NCBI GenBank assembly: GCA_002346225.1
Contig: DDYY01000022.1
Location: 758-24,085 of the forward strand
From: Bacteroidetes bacterium UBA3022
GTDB taxonomy: Bacteria > Bacteroidota > Bacteroidia > Chitinophagales > BACL12
Direction of reading: 5' to 3'
DNA: 23,328 bases
Shown: piece by piece, positions 15,069 to 23,202 of the stretch
Layout: the number at the start of each line of letters is the position of its first letter
Numbering within the stretch: the first letter of the stretch is position 1
Notes under the pieces: generated by a model
Told to the model about the DNA's origin: nothing
The model's input: the letters and a program-made list of their open reading frames with translations, nothing else
The model's database searches: none
Position numbers and translations under genes: made by a program

Positions 15069-16904
15069 TTATTCTACGGTGACACTCTTCGCCAGGTTGC
15101 GCGGCTGATCTACATTGCAACCCCGCATGACGGCAATATGATAGGCGAGTAATTGCAACGGAATGACCGAAAGCAGCGGTGTCAGCGCTTCACTGGTTTT
15201 AGGTATGGTGATCACATGCTCCGCTATGCTGTCCAATGCATCATCATGTTCACTCACAATGGCAATGATGCGTCCTTTTCTGGCTTTCACCTCTTGCATG
15301 TTGCTGATGATTTTTTCATAGGCACTCATATTGGTGGCCAGCACCACTACGGGCATATTTTCGTCGATCAAAGCAATAGGGCCGTGCTTCATTTCAGCGG
15401 CAGGGTAACCTTCGGCATGGATATAGGAAATCTCTTTCAGTTTCAGGGCACCTTCCAGTGCTACCGGGAAGTTGTATCCCCTGCCGAGGTACAGGAAGTG
15501 TGCTACATCCTTGTATTCTTCAGCAATCACTTTGAGATAAGGTTCTGTTTTCAGCACTTCTGCTACCTGTTCCGGAATACGGGTCAGGGCAATGGCCATT
15601 TCCTGGAACTGGCTCTCAGTAATACTTCCTTTTTTACGGGCGATGGACAGCGCCATGAGGGTAAGTACTGTTACCTGCGCAGTAAATGCTTTGGTAGAGG
15701 CTACACCAATTTCCGGACCGGCATGGGTATAAGAACCTGCATGTGTTGCACGTGAAATGGATGAACCTACTACGTTGCAGATGCCCAGTACCGTGGCACC
15801 TTTGCTTTTAGCCATTTCAATAGCGGCAAGTGTATCGGCAGTTTCACCCGATTGCGAAATGGCGATAACAACATCATCTTCTCCGATGACAGGGTTGCGG
15901 TACCGGAATTCGGAGGCGTATTCTACTTCCACCGGAATCCGCGCCAGATCTTCGAAGAGGTATTCTGCCACCAATCCTGCATGCCAGGAAGTTCCACAAG
16001 CGATAACGATAATGCGCTTGGCCTGCATGATCTTGTTTTCATACTCTACAATACCTCCCAGCTGGATGCGGTTTCCGATACCAAGGCGGCCCCGCATACT
16101 GTCTTTAATGGAGTTGGGTTGCTCGTAGATCTCCTTGAGCATATAGTGGTCATATCCACCTTTTTCAATCATATCCAGTTGCATCTGCAGCTCCTGGATA
16201 TAAGGTATGGATTCTTCGTTCTGCAGGTTTTTCAGCTGCAGCTTTTTCCCGGGCTCCACAATAGCAATCTCTTCGTCGTTCAGGTAAACCACATCGCGGG
16301 TGTATTCGATAAGCGGAGTGGCATCACTGGCAATGAAAAATTCGCCATCGCCGATGCCAATCACCATAGGTGAACTCTTGCGTGCTGCAATCAGTTTGTT
16401 CGGGTTGTCCTCGCTGGCAATGACAATGGCATATGCGCCGATCACCTGGGTGAGGGCAATACGTACGGCTTCTTCCAGACTTACCCCTTCCTTCTGTTCG
16501 ATATCTTCAATGAGGTGAATCAGGACTTCAGTATCCGTGTCGCTTTCAAAGACATGTCCTCTTTTGAGCAATTCCGTCTTTAGGGAAGCATAGTTTTCGA
16601 TGATACCATTGTGTATAATGGCCAGCTTCTTATTGTGTGAAATGTGAGGGTGCGCATTGATGGTGTTAGGAGCACCATGAGTGGCCCAACGGGTGTGACC
16701 TATGCCAATGGTTCCGCCCAGATTCTTGCCTGCAGTTACCCCTTCCAGATCATCTACCTTCCCGGCCACTTTAAAAATGCGCATGTCGCCGTTCAGCAGT
16801 GCCACACCTGCAGAGTCGTAGCCCCTGTATTCAAGACGTCTTAAACCTTTAATAATAATGGGATAGGCCTCTCGCTGGCCTATATAGGCAACAATACCGC
16901 ACAT
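15069..16904 (-). CDS. glmS: Glutamine-fructose-6-phosphate aminotransferase
   Basis: The 611-residue enzyme makes glucosamine 6-phosphate from fructose 6-phosphate and glutamine, the entry to UDP-GlcNAc for peptidoglycan and lipopolysaccharide. The glutaminase domain spans 2-230, with nucleophile C2 and TRWATHG at 71-77. The two SIS sugar-binding domains lie at about 285-425 and 455-600, with CGTS (303-306), SQSGET (350-355), E491 and the terminal K606 in DQPRNLAKSVTVE. All catalytic residues are present and the length is normal. It starts 12 bases after the DUF4270 gene and so is in its operon. No glmS ribozyme is expected here or visible in the 12-base gap. In this phylum glmS next to the DUF4270 and GT5-like genes is a recurrent arrangement. 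Confidence 0.97.
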   Translation of the reverse strand: MCGIVAYIGQREAYPIIIKGLRRLEYRGYDSAGVALLNGDMRIFKVAGKVDDLEGVTAGKNLGGTIGIGHTRWATHGAPNTINAHPHISHNKKLAIIHNGIIENYASLKTELLKRGHVFESDTDTEVLIHLIEDIEQKEGVSLEEAVRIALTQVIGAYAIVIASEDNPNKLIAARKSSPMVIGIGDGEFFIASDATPLIEYTRDVVYLNDEEIAIVEPGKKLQLKNLQNEESIPYIQELQMQLDMIEKGGYDHYMLKEIYEQPNSIKDSMRGRLGIGNRIQLGGIVEYENKIMQAKRIIVIACGTSWHAGLVAEYLFEDLARIPVEVEYASEFRYRNPVIGEDDVVIAISQSGETADTLAAIEMAKSKGATVLGICNVVGSSISRATHAGSYTHAGPEIGVASTKAFTAQVTVLTLMALSIARKKGSITESQFQEMAIALTRIPEQVAEVLKTEPYLKVIAEEYKDVAHFLYLGRGYNFPVALEGALKLKEISYIHAEGYPAAEMKHGPIALIDENMPVVVLATNMSAYEKIISNMQEVKARKGRIIAIVSEHDDALDSIAEHVITIPKTSEALTPLLSVIPLQLLAYHIAVMRGCNVDQPRNLAKSVTVE

Positions 16905-16916
16905 ATAGGATGGGGT

Positions 16917-18284
16917 TTATTTGTTTACGTATGTATATGTTAATGACAAATAGGGACGCATGGTTGCATCCGGACTGCCCGTTCCATACAAAGTTACAGC
17001 ATTTGGAATACGATATCCGGGGTATACTATTAACATAAAACCATCATTTTGTATCTCTCCCTGGAGTATTTTCTGAAAATGACGGGTAAGATTAAACCGG
17101 TATGCGGGAATGGAAACACCTTCCTTGTTGATGACGGTATCTAATGTTCCGCCGTAGTCGTAGTTGATGCCGGAGAAGAGAAAGTCCTGGTCTACTACAG
17201 AAATGAAGGTTTCGCTGTTATAATCGATATAGAAGAATTCGTTTCTATTCAGGCTGTCACCTTCTATGAGCAGCAACCTGCTGGGTGCCGGATAAGTGGA
17301 GTCGTTTTCCATTCGGAGGGGAAATATCAATTCCGCTTTGTTGATGGCAATGCCTTCCAGACTGTCGAGATAGGGAATCTGAATGCCGGCCTTCATGCCT
17401 GTCAACCCTTGCAGGTACAACACGCTGTCACCGCCAATGGGATCCGGATCGTTGAGGGCTGCGAAGGAAGGAGTACCGCTGTGATCGTGGGTATAGCTGG
17501 AGAAGCGCGCTCCCGCCAGCGGAAAAAACGCCTGCAGGGAATCGGCCTCCTCATTGCTGTAATAGAGGATAAGCCCGCTATTGGCGTTGAGCAAGTCCAT
17601 GATCATGATACTATTGCTATGGCCTCCTGAAGTGTCGGGAAGAATAGCCAGTCCTTTGAGGAACTGCGTAAAGGTGGTGTCATTCAGGAATTTCAATGTG
17701 TCGGAAGTATTGGTGAACTCCTGTGCAAACCAATCGGTCAGTCTGATGCGCAACTGGGGTGCCTGAGTTACACCTAAGGTGGTGACGCTGTCTTTAAGCC
17801 GTGGCCTGAAGTTGACTTTCCTGCCCAGCGGTGCAGGCAGTTGCAGCAATTTTCGGTCAGATCTATAGGTCTGGTTCCTCGGGAAGTCCTCGATCACCTT
17901 GAATACGTTGATGGTATGCAGTGCATTTGTATCCCCGTAAAGTGCGGCATAATCCAGCACGAGTACAATGGAATCGGGAACGGGCGAGTTGCCTAGAAAC
18001 AAATTGTTAGTAGGCAATATGGGTTGGACGTACAATGCAGCAGTTGACTTTCCTACCAGGGGACGGTCCAGGCTGCCCACGGGAAAGAAGAGGTTGAAAC
18101 TGGTAACTGCTGAATCTTCCTGCAGCAGTCGTGTGATTACGGTGAAGGTATCCTGGCGTTCTGATGCCAGAAAGTCGTCGGGCGGAATGAGTTCATCTCC
18201 TAATAGCGTGGGTTTGCGACAAGCTCCCAGTAAGGTGAGTGTCGCCAATAATAGTAGCATGGAAATCCGGCTCAACTGTGTCAT
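16917..18284 (-). CDS. DUF4270 family lipoprotein
   Basis: The 455-residue protein is a lipoprotein: a hydrophobic signal (about 8-20) ends in the lipobox LLGAC with the lipid-bearing cysteine at C22. The rest matches the DUF4270 family of Bacteroidota, recognisable by the start after the lipobox (LLGDELIPPDDF, then TVITRLLQEDSAV), the middle SGLILYYSNEE and the ending RPYLSLTYTYV. The sequence is rich in beta strands. The function is unknown. It sits 43 bases after the GT5-like gene and 12 bases before glmS; the tight spacing shows co-transcription. Proteins of this family are coded beside glmS and panC in many relatives, which hints at a task in building the envelope, but no partner is proven. 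Confidence 0.9.
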   Translation of the reverse strand: MTQLSRISMLLLLATLTLLGACRKPTLLGDELIPPDDFLASERQDTFTVITRLLQEDSAVTSFNLFFPVGSLDRPLVGKSTAALYVQPILPTNNLFLGNSPVPDSIVLVLDYAALYGDTNALHTINVFKVIEDFPRNQTYRSDRKLLQLPAPLGRKVNFRPRLKDSVTTLGVTQAPQLRIRLTDWFAQEFTNTSDTLKFLNDTTFTQFLKGLAILPDTSGGHSNSIMIMDLLNANSGLILYYSNEEADSLQAFFPLAGARFSSYTHDHSGTPSFAALNDPDPIGGDSVLYLQGLTGMKAGIQIPYLDSLEGIAINKAELIFPLRMENDSTYPAPSRLLLIEGDSLNRNEFFYIDYNSETFISVVDQDFLFSGINYDYGGTLDTVINKEGVSIPAYRFNLTRHFQKILQGEIQNDGFMLIVYPGYRIPNAVTLYGTGSPDATMRPYLSLTYTYVNK

Positions 18285-18327
18285 ACGCCCTCTTGAATCG
18301 TTGGATAGTCCTGTTTATTATACCTGA

Positions 18328-19134
18328 TTACAGGGAATTGTAGAAGGTGCTGTATTTTTCTTCATACCCTTCTTCTTTTCCAGCGTATTCAAGAGTTGGT
18401 TTTTTCAGATCCTTTATGTGCTTGACGGTTGCTTTGTCCAGTCCGTCACTGCCTACTATCACTGCATCGGCGTATTCAGCACCGCCTTTGTAGAGGGCGT
18501 CAACGTCCAGTCCGGAAAACGATTTCAGGTGCTCACCGGTAACCAGTTCACTGATAGGAGCCTTGTCCATGAAGGAGTTGCTCAATTGTCCGGCAAAAGC
18601 ACTTTTGTATACAGAAAAAACAACTTTGGCATTGTTAAATACCGGTTCGTTTTTGTAGGCCGTCTTGATGTACAGCGGGATGAGGGATGTCATCCAGCCG
18701 TGGCAATGGATGATATCAGGTGCCCACTGGAATTTCTTTACAGTCTCCAGAACCGCTTTGCAGAAGAATACCATGCGCTCGGCATTGTCTTCGAAGAATT
18801 TCTCGTTTTCGTCGTGAAAGATGTATTTGCGTTTAAAGAGGTCTTCATTATCAAGGAAATACACCTGAAGGCGGGAACCAGGCAGAGAGGCAACTTTGAT
18901 GATCAGCGGATAATCGTCATTGTCAATAATAATATTCATCCCGCTCAATCTAACAACTTCGTGGAGGCGATGGCGTCTTTCGTTGATGGTACCGTAACGC
19001 GGCATTAAAATACGCAGTTCATCTCCCTGATTTTGAAAATATTGCGGCAGTTCATTGGCTACAGCACTCATTTCAGTTCCATTCAGATACGGCGACATCT
19101 CCTGTGTGATGACGAGCACTCTCTTATTTTCCAT
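18328..19134 (-). CDS. Half-length GT5 (glycogen/starch synthase N-domain) protein
   Basis: The 268-residue protein matches the N-terminal domain of GT5 glycogen/starch synthases. It starts with VLVITQEMSPYLNGTEMSAVANELP (6-30) and includes HCHGWMTSLIPLYIK (143-157), which lines up with the HAHDW segment of GlgA. True GlgA has about 480 residues in two Rossmann-like domains; the C-terminal half, with the ADP-glucose site, is absent. The KxGGLADV donor-binding motif near the N-terminus is replaced by NGTEMSAV. The stop codon is not followed by further GT5 sequence, so it is not a frameshift. It is the first gene of the minus-strand run with DUF4270 and glmS, divergent from panC. Automatic annotation would probably call it glycogen synthase; I think classical activity is unlikely. 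Its role is unknown. Confidence 0.85.
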   Translation of the reverse strand: MENKRVLVITQEMSPYLNGTEMSAVANELPQYFQNQGDELRILMPRYGTINERRHRLHEVVRLSGMNIIIDNDDYPLIIKVASLPGSRLQVYFLDNEDLFKRKYIFHDENEKFFEDNAERMVFFCKAVLETVKKFQWAPDIIHCHGWMTSLIPLYIKTAYKNEPVFNNAKVVFSVYKSAFAGQLSNSFMDKAPISELVTGEHLKSFSGLDVDALYKGGAEYADAVIVGSDGLDKATVKHIKDLKKPTLEYAGKEEGYEEKYSTFYNSL

Positions 19135-19147
19135 ACTTCACTGATTG

Positions 19148-19177
19148 TTGGTTGTCGAATAAAATCTGATACATTTG
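19148..19177 (+). promoter_or_regulatory. Bacteroidota-type promoter of panC
   Basis: TTG at 19148-19150 and TACATTTG at 19170-19177 are separated by 19 bases and fit the phylum consensus. The transcript would have a leader of about 90 bases before the panC ATG at 19275. Confidence 0.6.
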
Positions 19178-19218
19178 CCCCTTGCGCCAGCTAAGCGGGG
19201 ATAGGGCTTATCGGAGTG

Positions 19219-19226
19219 CAAAATTA
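19219..19226 (-). promoter_or_regulatory. -7 promoter element of the GT5-DUF4270-glmS run
   Basis: Read on the minus strand this is TAATTTTG, an exact TAnnTTTG match. No good TTG lies at the -33 distance; TTCG at about 19248-19251 is the nearest. The leader to the start codon at 19134 would be roughly 75-80 bases and would overlap the start of the panC transcript. Confidence 0.5.
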
Positions 19227-19274
19227 CAAAATAAGCATGAATATTTACCGAAGCGACCTCACGCAGACCAGAAT

Positions 19275-20129
19275 ATGATAGTATTTAAGTGGAAATCGGA
19301 CCTGATGCAACACCTGAATGAAAGGCGTGAAGGAGGCAGTAAAATCGGATTTGTACCCACCATGGGTGCCTTACATGCAGGACACATTTCCCTCCTCCAG
19401 AGATCCATGGGCGATGGCTGCTATTCCGTGACCAGTATTTTCGTCAATCCAACACAGTTCAACAACGCGGAAGACCTCGAAAAGTACCCGCGCACCTCCG
19501 GAGCAGATATCGCACTACTGGAAGCTGCCGGATGTGATGTGCTCTATATGCCTGAAGTGGTTGATATCTATGATGGTAAGGAAGAAATGAGCGAAATACC
19601 ACGTGGAGGCCTGGATACGCTCCTAGAAGGTGCCAGCCGACCGGGACATTTTGCCGGTGTAGCAGGTGTAGTGCGCATTTTGCTGGAAGCAGTGCGGCCG
19701 GATAAACTGTATATGGGGCAAAAGGATTACCAGCAAACACTGGTAGTGCAACAAATGCTGGAGCATACGCAAAGTAAGGTGCAACTGGTGCGCTGCCCGA
19801 TTGTAAGAGAAGACAATGGTCTCGCTATGAGCTCCCGAAATGTCAGGCTAAGCCCGGAAATGCGGGAACACGCCTGTTGTATTTATCAGACGATGGTGAA
19901 AGCGGCTGCACAGTCTGCACGCAGGGAGCTACCGGTTATTGAACAGGAAAGCAAAGAACACCTCAATAGCCAGCCCGGATATGAAGTAGACTATTTCGGA
20001 TTCTACGATGCGATGACGCTGGAACCCCTACGACACCTTCCCTCCGGCAATGGAATGGTGCTGCTCACCGCTGTGTGGGTGAACGGCGTTCGGCTATTGG
20101 ACAATATCCTCGTTCAGGACAATGATTAG
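19275..20129 (+). CDS. panC: Pantothenate synthetase
   Basis: The enzyme joins pantoate and beta-alanine using ATP, giving pantothenate for coenzyme A. I chose the ATG at 19275 (284 residues, E. coli PanC has 283); the open frame runs back to 19182, but the extra 31 residues are not part of the family and overlap the promoter and leader. Nucleotide-binding HxGH is at 34-37 inside PTMGALHAGH. The family words FVNPTQF, MGQKDYQQ and AMSSRN are all present. The gene is followed 15 bases later by panD, the usual pairing, and lies divergent from the GT5-like gene. All active-site motifs are intact. Confidence 0.96.
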   Translation: MIVFKWKSDLMQHLNERREGGSKIGFVPTMGALHAGHISLLQRSMGDGCYSVTSIFVNPTQFNNAEDLEKYPRTSGADIALLEAAGCDVLYMPEVVDIYDGKEEMSEIPRGGLDTLLEGASRPGHFAGVAGVVRILLEAVRPDKLYMGQKDYQQTLVVQQMLEHTQSKVQLVRCPIVREDNGLAMSSRNVRLSPEMREHACCIYQTMVKAAAQSARRELPVIEQESKEHLNSQPGYEVDYFGFYDAMTLEPLRHLPSGNGMVLLTAVWVNGVRLLDNILVQDND

Positions 20130-20144
20130 TGCTAACTTTGCACC

Positions 20145-20495
20145 ATGGAAATTGAAGTTTTAAAGAGTAAAATCCATCGCGTTACGGTTACAGAGGCGAA
20201 TCTGAACTACATTGGCAGCATAACCCTGGATGAGGATTTGATGGATGCAGCTGATATTGTGGAATACGAGAAGGTGCAGGTACTCAATCTGAATAACGGC
20301 GAAAGGCTCGAAACATACGTGATTAAAGGTGGCAGAGGAAGCGGCGTAGTATGCCTCAATGGTCCGGCTGCCCGTAAAGTGCAGAATGGCGATGTGGTAA
20401 TTGTCTGCGCCTATGCCTTTATGACCCCTGAAGAAACCAAGAACCATAAGCCCTTGCTGGTATTCCCTGATACTTCCACGAACTTACTCCGATAA
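20145..20495 (+). CDS. panD: Aspartate 1-decarboxylase
   Basis: The 116-residue pro-enzyme makes beta-alanine from aspartate and supplies PanC. It is activated by self-cleavage between G24 and S25, here in the motif NYIGSITLDE, leaving a pyruvoyl group on the new serine end. K9 and Y58, both needed in the family, are in place, and the GPAARK segment is conserved. Length is normal. It sits 15 bases after panC and three bases before the flippase gene, so all three share a transcript. Confidence 0.97.
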   Translation: MEIEVLKSKIHRVTVTEANLNYIGSITLDEDLMDAADIVEYEKVQVLNLNNGERLETYVIKGGRGSGVVCLNGPAARKVQNGDVVIVCAYAFMTPEETKNHKPLLVFPDTSTNLLR

Positions 20496-20498
20496 TCC

Positions 20499-21527
20499 GT
20501 GCTGCGGAAAGTACTGTTCAATATTGTAAAATTCACCCTTTTTCTGGGGGTTGGCGGTGGTCTTCTTTGGCTCATTACCAAAGATTTAACACCTCAGGAT
20601 AAGAAAGATATTGCTGACTCCTTCCGCAATGCCAACTACTGGTACGTATTGATTTCAGTGGGGATTGGCGTATTGAGCCACATTTTAAGGGCCTTGCGCT
20701 GGCAAATGATGTTGCAGCCGCTCGGTCATGCCCCTCGTCTGCTGACTATCTTCTATGCTGTTATGGTGGCCTACCTGGCCAATCTGGCTGTACCGCGACT
20801 CGGTGAAGTAACGCGTTGCGGTATTATGCAGCGCTATGAAAAGGTCCCCTTCGATAAGGCAGTTGGTACCATTGTGGTGGAGCGCGGTATTGATTTAATC
20901 AGTCTTGGAATTGTTACGGTGCTTGCCTTGCTGGTGCAATTCACCCTGATCCGCGATTTCTTCAATGAAAAGGTGCTTTTCCCCATTGCCGCAAAAGTGC
21001 AGTTCACCCTGGTTACCTGGCTGATATTGGGCGCTGTTGTGCTGGTGTTGTTCTTGGTTGGCCGTTGGGCCATTGGGAAATGGAAGCATACTGACTTGTA
21101 CCTGCGCCTGCGTCTGCTGGCTATGAACGTCCGGGATGGCATTTACTCCATCCGGCACCTAAAGAACATTCCCCTTTTTATCGGGTATTCTGTTGGCATC
21201 TGGATTTGTTACTACGCCATGATTCACGTCTGCTTTTTCGCTATCGAAGAAACATCCGGCTACGGTTTACCGCAGGGATTATCGATTCTGGTATTTGGCA
21301 CACTGGGCATTATTTCAACTCCCGGTGGAATCGGTGCCTACCAGTTTATTGTAACAGAGCTGCTCAATAATGTGTACCTGCTGGTGCGTCCTGTGGCTTA
21401 TGCGTTCAGCTGGATTGTGTGGGTAGGACAAACCATCATGATAATTTCCTTCGGTCTCCTTTCCTTATTACTTTTACCGCTAATGGCGCCAAAATCAGAA
21501 TCCCATGAACCGGAAACAGGCCATTGA
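20499..21527 (+). CDS. YbhN/UPF0104-type membrane protein (flippase-like)
   Basis: The 342-residue protein belongs to the lysylphosphatidylglycerol synthase transmembrane-region family (PF03706, UPF0104). About eight hydrophobic helices are seen, starting near residue 10. Family words are SHILRALRWQMML (60-72), the NLAVPRLGEVTRC segment (95-107), VVERGIDL (126-133) and STPGGIGAYQ near 272-281. It lacks the soluble MprF synthase domain, so it is the membrane part alone, which in other bacteria is thought to move lipids or lipid-linked sugars. The start is a GTG three bases after panD. Its last 23 bases overlap the next gene. The substrate is unknown. Confidence 0.87.
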   Translation: MLRKVLFNIVKFTLFLGVGGGLLWLITKDLTPQDKKDIADSFRNANYWYVLISVGIGVLSHILRALRWQMMLQPLGHAPRLLTIFYAVMVAYLANLAVPRLGEVTRCGIMQRYEKVPFDKAVGTIVVERGIDLISLGIVTVLALLVQFTLIRDFFNEKVLFPIAAKVQFTLVTWLILGAVVLVLFLVGRWAIGKWKHTDLYLRLRLLAMNVRDGIYSIRHLKNIPLFIGYSVGIWICYYAMIHVCFFAIEETSGYGLPQGLSILVFGTLGIISTPGGIGAYQFIVTELLNNVYLLVRPVAYAFSWIVWVGQTIMIISFGLLSLLLLPLMAPKSESHEPETGH

Positions 21528-22002
21528 AGCTAAAGTATTCACCTTCCATGCCCTGCTCAGACAACTGCATGTCTGGCGCTTTCAAGGGCGGAAAATCATA
21601 TTCACCAACGGTTGTTTCGACGTATTGCATCCGGGACATTTTCATCTATTGAACAGCGCTGCCTCGCTGGAAGCTCACAGTATGCTGGTAGTCGGCCTGA
21701 ACGATGATAACTCCGTCCGGGCGCTGAAAGGCGCCGGTAGGCCTGTACATCCTTTCGAGCTCAGGGCCATGAGCCTGGCCTCACTCTCAGTTGTCGATGC
21801 TGTCATCGGGTTCGAAGCAGCCACCCCCATCGATTTGATTCAGGCCATTCAGCCGGATGTACTGGTGAAGGGCGGTGACTACGAAGTAAAAGATATAGTT
21901 GGCGCCGATTATGTGCTGCAGCAGGGAGGCAGAGTAGAAGTTTTGCCATTTTTGGAAGGACATTCTACCACCTCATTATTGAACAGGGAGCTGAATAATT
22001 AG
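21505..22002 (+). CDS. RfaE2-type nucleotidyltransferase (heptose-1-P adenylyltransferase)
   Basis: The 165-residue protein is a cytidylyltransferase-fold enzyme most like the C-terminal (RfaE2/HldE) domain that makes ADP-heptose from D-glycero-beta-D-manno-heptose 1-phosphate for lipopolysaccharide core. The catalytic HxGH is at 42-45 in TNGCFDVLHPGH, and the RfaE-type words VKGGDY (121-126) and GHSTTSLLNR (152-161) are present. The kinase domain normally fused to it in HldE is absent, so it is a stand-alone adenylyltransferase; other nucleotidyltransferases of the fold are less likely because of VKGGDY and GHSTT. The ATG at 21505 lies inside the end of the flippase gene (23-base overlap), which suggests translational coupling. 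Confidence 0.85.
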   Translation: MNRKQAIEAKVFTFHALLRQLHVWRFQGRKIIFTNGCFDVLHPGHFHLLNSAASLEAHSMLVVGLNDDNSVRALKGAGRPVHPFELRAMSLASLSVVDAVIGFEAATPIDLIQAIQPDVLVKGGDYEVKDIVGADYVLQQGGRVEVLPFLEGHSTTSLLNRELNN

Positions 22003-22023
22003 TTATCACTTAAATAGACTGAT

Positions 22024-23163
22024 ATGAATTTTGAATTGATCGAAGATCAGAAAATGATTCGCCAGGCGGCAAGAGACTTCGCCCAGAATGTATTGAAGCC
22101 CGGAGTAATTGACCGCGACCGCGATATGACTTACCCAACAGACGAAGTGAGACAAATGGGTGAGCTGGGTTTTTTGGGAATGATGGTAAGCCCTGAGTAT
22201 GGTGGGGGCGGAATGGATACAGTAAGCTATGCCCTTGCTATGGAAGAAATCAGCAAAGTGGACAATTCCTGTTCCGTAATCATGAGTGTCAATAACAGCC
22301 TTGTTTGCTGGGGACTGGAGAAATATGGAACGGAAGAACAGAAGCGGAAATACCTTCCGGATCTGGCAGCCGGTAAAATAATTGGAGCCTTTTGTCTGAG
22401 TGAACCTGAAGCCGGATCGGATGCGACAAGCCAGCGGACTACCGCAGAAGATATGGGCGACTATTACCTGCTCAATGGCACTAAGAACTGGATTACCAAT
22501 GGTGGCAGTGCTTCTGTGTACCTGGTAATGGCACAAACAGATCCTGAAAAAGGACATAAAGGCATCAACTGTCTGATAGTAGAGCGCGGCATGGAAGGCT
22601 TCATAGTAGGAGCCAAAGAAGACAAGCTGGGTATACGTTCCTCCGATACCCATACCCTGATTTTCAATGATGTCAAGGTTCCCAAAGAGAACCGCATCGG
22701 TGAAGATGGTTTTGGGTTTAAGTTTGCCATGAAAACCCTCGGCGGTGGAAGGATTGGTATCGCTTCACAGGCACTGGGTATTGCTTCCGGCGCCTACGAA
22801 CTGGCTTTGGAATATTCGAAAACAAGAAAAGCCTTCGGCAAGGAGATTGCACAACATCAGGCCATCCAGTTCAAACTGGCGGATATGGCTACGGAGATAG
22901 ATGCAGCTAGATTACTGGTACTCAGGGCTGCATGGCTGAAGGATAACGATATGGATTACGAAATGGCGAGTAGTATGGCCAAAGTATTTGCCAGTGAAAC
23001 AGCTATGCGGACCACAGTGGAAGCCGTGCAGATCCATGGAGGCTACGGCTATGTGAAGGAATACCATGTGGAAAGGCTGATGCGCGATGCCAAGATTACG
23101 CAGATATATGAAGGTACCAGCGAAGTACAGCGTATTGTAATTTTCCGCAGCATCCTCCGATAG
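22024..23163 (+). CDS. Acyl-CoA dehydrogenase, short-chain type
   Basis: The 379-residue flavoprotein oxidises an acyl-CoA at the alpha-beta position and passes electrons to electron-transfer flavoprotein. It resembles butyryl/short-chain acyl-CoA dehydrogenases: LSEPEAGSDA at 125-134, NGTKNWITNG at 151-160, RKAFGKEIAQHQAIQFKLADM at about 268-288 and QIHGGYGYVKEYHVERLMRDAKITQIYEGTSEVQR near the end, with the catalytic base E363 in IYEGTSE. Length is normal for the family. It follows the nucleotidyltransferase gene by 21 bases. Chain-length preference cannot be fixed from sequence. It has no obvious link to the envelope genes before it. Confidence 0.95.
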   Translation: MNFELIEDQKMIRQAARDFAQNVLKPGVIDRDRDMTYPTDEVRQMGELGFLGMMVSPEYGGGGMDTVSYALAMEEISKVDNSCSVIMSVNNSLVCWGLEKYGTEEQKRKYLPDLAAGKIIGAFCLSEPEAGSDATSQRTTAEDMGDYYLLNGTKNWITNGGSASVYLVMAQTDPEKGHKGINCLIVERGMEGFIVGAKEDKLGIRSSDTHTLIFNDVKVPKENRIGEDGFGFKFAMKTLGGGRIGIASQALGIASGAYELALEYSKTRKAFGKEIAQHQAIQFKLADMATEIDAARLLVLRAAWLKDNDMDYEMASSMAKVFASETAMRTTVEAVQIHGGYGYVKEYHVERLMRDAKITQIYEGTSEVQRIVIFRSILR

Positions 23164-23166
23164 GCG

Positions 23167-23198
23167 TTTGACCTTCCCGCAACGGGGAGTTATCTTCA
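23167..23198 (+). promoter_or_regulatory. Hairpin and possible promoter before GT39 gene
   Basis: CTTCCCG (23173-23179) pairs with CGGGGAG (23183-23189), with one wobble, around a three-base loop (CAA). The hairpin lies 10 bases after the acyl-CoA dehydrogenase stop codon. It sits between TTTG (23167-23170) and TATCTTCA (23191-23198), spaced 20 bases apart; the latter differs from TAnnTTTG at two positions. This could be a weak terminator, a promoter, or both. Confidence 0.35.
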
Positions 23199-23202
23199 CC
23201 TG

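Noticed and set aside
15153..15755. Plus-strand open frame (200 codons) inside glmS
   Set aside because: It is antisense to the conserved SIS domains of GlmS; the product is histidine- and phenylalanine-rich, typical of a reversed coding strand.
16905..16916. glmS ribozyme or leader regulator
   Set aside because: The gap upstream of glmS is only 12 bases and cannot hold one.
19182..19274. N-terminal extension of panC (31 more codons)
   Set aside because: It overlaps the promoter and leader, is not part of the family, and the ATG at 19275 gives the standard length.
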